Source of the DNA: Cornus controversa
Lineage: Eukaryota > Streptophyta > Magnoliopsida > Cornales > Cornaceae
Length of the DNA stretch: 64,000 nucleotides
Assembly (NCBI GenBank): GCA_026545225.1
Contig: CM048846.1
Span: 83,531,270 to 83,595,269, forward strand
Direction: 5' to 3'
The notes under the pieces are model-generated. The model was given only the letters and a program-made list of their open reading frames with translations, had not been told where the DNA came from and ran no database searches. Shown here one piece after another: positions 61,064-64,000 of this stretch. The number at the start of each line of letters is the position of its first letter. The stretch's first letter is position 1. A program made the position numbers and the translations under genes.

Positions 61064-61861
61064 GAGCGCATTCAAGGCTCAAGGCGCAAAATGACGCTAA
61101 GGTCTCATGGAACCTAAGGCGCAAAGTGAGGCGGGAGCCTGACTGAAGTGAGGTGCAAGTTGAAAATAAAATAAAATTTGTAGCCAATAATACAAAGCTA
61201 GCAGCAACAATTGCTCAACAGTCTCAAATTGCTCTTTAGCCCAAAGCATGAGAACATCAAACCACAAAATAAGAATGTGTAATATTCCAATTTCAAGATT
61301 TTCAGTGTTTTGTGATAATATGCTTTAGCAACTGTTGTACGCATTAGAGAAAAAAACTTCAAAACATAAACAAATTAAGAGTTCATAAAAATTTTAAAAA
61401 AAGAAAAAAAAAAGATAGAAAAGAACAGAAAGACCATAAAAAGAAAAAAAAGTGAACAAAGAATAAAAAAGCAGATTAATAAGGAAGAAAAAAAAAACAC
61501 AAAATAGAGAAGAAGAATTTGATGGAGAACTCGTCCCACTGTATAACTTCCTTAAAGTCTTAAATCGAATGATTGTATCAAATCTATCGATTGACCCTTG
61601 TATTTCTTTTACCATTAGGGATTATATTATATGGTTAGAGTCCACTGTAACACAAAAATACATCACATGCTAACAAGTAGGGAAAAAAGTGTTTTATGTT
61701 AGGTGTGCTTGAGGCACGACTTGCGCCTAGGCCTCAGATGCAAAAGCAGTGCCTGATTAAAGGGGCCTAGCCTGGCCTTGGTCCAAGCGCAACTACTGAG
61801 TCGTGAGGAGCCTTGAGCTTGAGGTGCACGTGAGGTGCGCCTTTAACAACTATGAGTGCAT
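61064..61861. mobile_element. hAT-like element rich in ggcgc/gaggc words
   Basis: Candidate 8-bp flanks gagcgcat (61064-61071) and gagtgcat (61854-61861) differ at one base. Both ends are full of aggctcaaggcgc-type text in inverted order (left tcaaggcgcaaaa, right ggtgcgcctttaac). The inside is AT-rich with poly-A runs. Non-autonomous. Confidence 0.4.
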
Positions 61862-61899
61862 CCTATATACAACTAAAAGGAGAAATATACACTAAGCTC

Positions 61900-62680
61900 A
61901 AACTATCCAAAAAAAATTACATGAGATCCTCCCATAATTTACTATACCAACCATGAATAAATACTACATGTATGAAATTTGAGGGCCCAAGTAGGAGTTT
62001 CTTCCTCTTCGAATGATCTTCTATTCCTCTCCCATCATAGGCTACACCAAATGCAAAAAGGGGCAACCCTCCAAGCATCTCGAGCTTGATTTCTAACTAT
62101 ACTCCCCTCCAAGCTTCTAGCATTCTCCTCATGGTAAAAAGGCATGACCCAATTCACACCAAAAAATGCACAAAACATGCCATATCCCTCCATAGCCCCT
62201 GGACAATGCAAGAGGAGATGATTCACCAACTCCTCGTTAGTCGACAATAATCTGTCATCCGCTTCTCAAGTTATCGATCGTCAAAATCCTCCCTAAGATT
62301 GCATTTGGAAAAGTCACCTTTAGTGGGTTTTTTAAAACGACAAATAGCCTTCCAAGGAAATGAAAGGCCCTACACATCAACAAGTCTCTTAAAGAAAGAA
62401 CAGACCTCAAATCTCCCCTGAGAAGTTACTGTCCAAATCCATTTATCCTCTTCTCTCCACCAAACTGCTACATATACAGTAGAGTACAAAATCCTTCACC
62501 TCCCAATCCTGAAGATGCCTCATAGACTGAATGTCCTACTATCAAGACAATAGCTATTTGGCACTGTAGAGGACATGCGCGCCCACAATCTGAAAAGACT
62601 CGAGAAACCCTCACCTCCAATGAGCACCACCCACATTTGTCTTCTGTAAAGTGACAATATATCACCATCCTCCTGTGAGT
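61900..62680 (-). mobile_element. L1 LINE fragment (zinc-binding region)
   Basis: On the minus strand VNHLLLHCPGAMEGYGMFCA then FFGVNWVMPF and ARDAWRVAPFCIWCSL give the reverse-transcriptase zinc-binding region and its downstream helix (about 62220-62040). Weaker upstream text extends to 62680. The reverse transcriptase is absent. Confidence 0.65.
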
Positions 62681-62694
62681 TGCGCGGTGCGGAA

Positions 62695-63860
62695 GCAGTT
62701 GTGAAAAGTATTTTAGAAACTAAAGGGGGTGAATAGGATCACTTGCTCGTTTGCTTAAGTTTTAATTAATTCAATTTTAAGTCCAATTAACTAACCAATT
62801 AAAAGCAAGTAGATAACTTAAAGTGCAAGTAAAGAAAAGAATGCACCAGATATACGTGAAAACCCAAGGCGGAAAAAACCACGGAGGGAGGCAGCAAGCC
62901 TAAGGAAACCAATCCAATATGATGAAGGAAAGTACAACAGACTCTGTCTCAGTCTCACACCCCTCTTCACTCTGTCAAGAATCTGATGCGGAACACCTCA
63001 GGCTTATGATTGCGACAACACGTCTAACTGCTGCAGACTTCCAACTAACATCACGATCCTTATAGAAAGCTTACTGGAAGAACCAAAATACTCAGCAAGT
63101 ATTTCATTCCATTCGTAGTGCGATCTGGTCACCTTTCTTTCTCAACAAGCAAGCAAGCGAAGAACCATCAATCTAATATTCTGATCAGCAAATAGATTTG
63201 ATGCATTATCTGAGAAACTAATCTGAAGTAGAACACTATCCTAAATATCACTCGTGAAGTATGGATGTGTATTTTTAAAAATATATAACCCTAATTATAT
63301 TGTATATACTTTCTCTCTCTAAAAATATGTTTCAGGCATATATTATTTGCTTATTTTGTAGAGAAAATATGAATACATATATATATGCAAGGAAGTTCTA
63401 ATTCTACTTGGAAAAGAAGTTGAATACCAAAATAGAACTCTCCTAGGAGTTTCAAACCTAATAGTAATCAAAATTTTCGTCAAAATCTATTTCCTATTTG
63501 GAACAGGCTAAGTGGGACCGGTGCCAAATAATGAGGACCAGTGGGACTTTGTAAAAACCTGCAGAAACTAAACTGCCTAGAAAAGTTGGACGGGTCCTAA
63601 ATATTGGGGACCGGTCCTAAATATTGGAGACCGGTCCTACTTTGAAAATATTTTTTCAAAATAGGCTCGAAAATAAAAAGTGCAGAGTGTCCTCACCATA
63701 CTTACCTGTACTATATGGTGTTCTTATTGATTTATCTGCATCCATGCACTTGAATATCAGCTCAAAGTTGTCGACGATCGATTACATAAAGTAATACAAA
63801 AATTACAACTCGATCAATCAGGTTTTGATCACCGAAATATGTTAATTACAAATTTATATC
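62695..63860 (-). mobile_element. Copia-type LTR with GGACCGGTCC repeats (fossil)
   Basis: The left edge text aaagggggtgaatagg and right-edge text gatcaccgaaatatgtta match the layout of the LTR at 27.1 kb. Within 63515-63635 gggaccggt, gaccagtggga, gacgggtcc, gaccggtcc and gaccggtcc follow each other. No genes. Sequence from 63860 to the end is unassigned. Confidence 0.45.
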
Positions 63861-64000
63861 TCACACCTCTTAAGCCTTTTCCTCAACGACCCAAACTTTC
63901 AAAAGAGTAATCAGTTGCTCCCTTTTTGAAAGATATTGCTTCTTACCACCTGCAAGTCTCTTCTCAAAATAATCAATGACTAGATCCTATATAGTAGCCT

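Overview
The window is nuclear DNA from a flowering plant, most likely a woody eudicot. It is AT-rich and intron-rich. It carries one gene of a plant-specific PHD-finger family and one small interrupted gene. Most of the rest is plant transposable elements: RTE and L1 LINEs, hAT and Mutator-like elements, Ty1/copia and Ty3/gypsy LTRs, a SMART-like TRIM and tRNA-derived SINEs. No rRNA gene, true tRNA gene, CRISPR array or bacterial operon is visible.

Layout. About 1.7-17.2 kb (+) holds an AIPP2-like gene. From 5980 onward it has nine exons that all join in phase. They encode a C4HC3 PHD finger, a CCHC zinc knuckle, the SPOC-like AIPP2 domain and a C-terminal tail with LxLxL motifs. The 5' end is unsettled: two upstream coding exons are recognisable, but no in-frame ATG is visible and the link to the third exon is unresolved. 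Its introns hold a hAT-like element, two copia-type solo LTRs, a hAT MITE and a nearly full RTE LINE. A degraded RTE piece lies just past the 3' end.

About 18.6-28.8 kb is repeat DNA: palindrome-rich LTRs, a 2.1-kb LTR-like element with unusually long inverted ends, a 69-bp tandem repeat and a 0.5-kb direct duplication. About 29.0-36.6 kb (+) can be read as a small gene for a 94-residue protein with one glycine-rich membrane segment; its last intron is about 5.9 kb and full of repeats.

From 38.07 to 42.53 kb a partial duplicate of the AIPP2-like gene appears: one exon, part of the following intron, and that intron's RTE LINE with the same frameshift at the catalytic FADD box. It has since been interrupted by an L1 LINE and is followed by a broken Ty3/gypsy element. 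Beyond this are a 1.56-kb hAT element with perfect target duplications, solo LTRs, a five-level nest of insertions (52.5-57.1 kb), and L1 remains carrying a SINE and MITEs to the end of the window.

The two host genes show no obvious functional link. The AIPP2-like protein would act in the nucleus as a chromatin reader and repressor. The small protein has no assigned role. All coordinates, splice junctions and similarity estimates come from reading by eye, without a database search.
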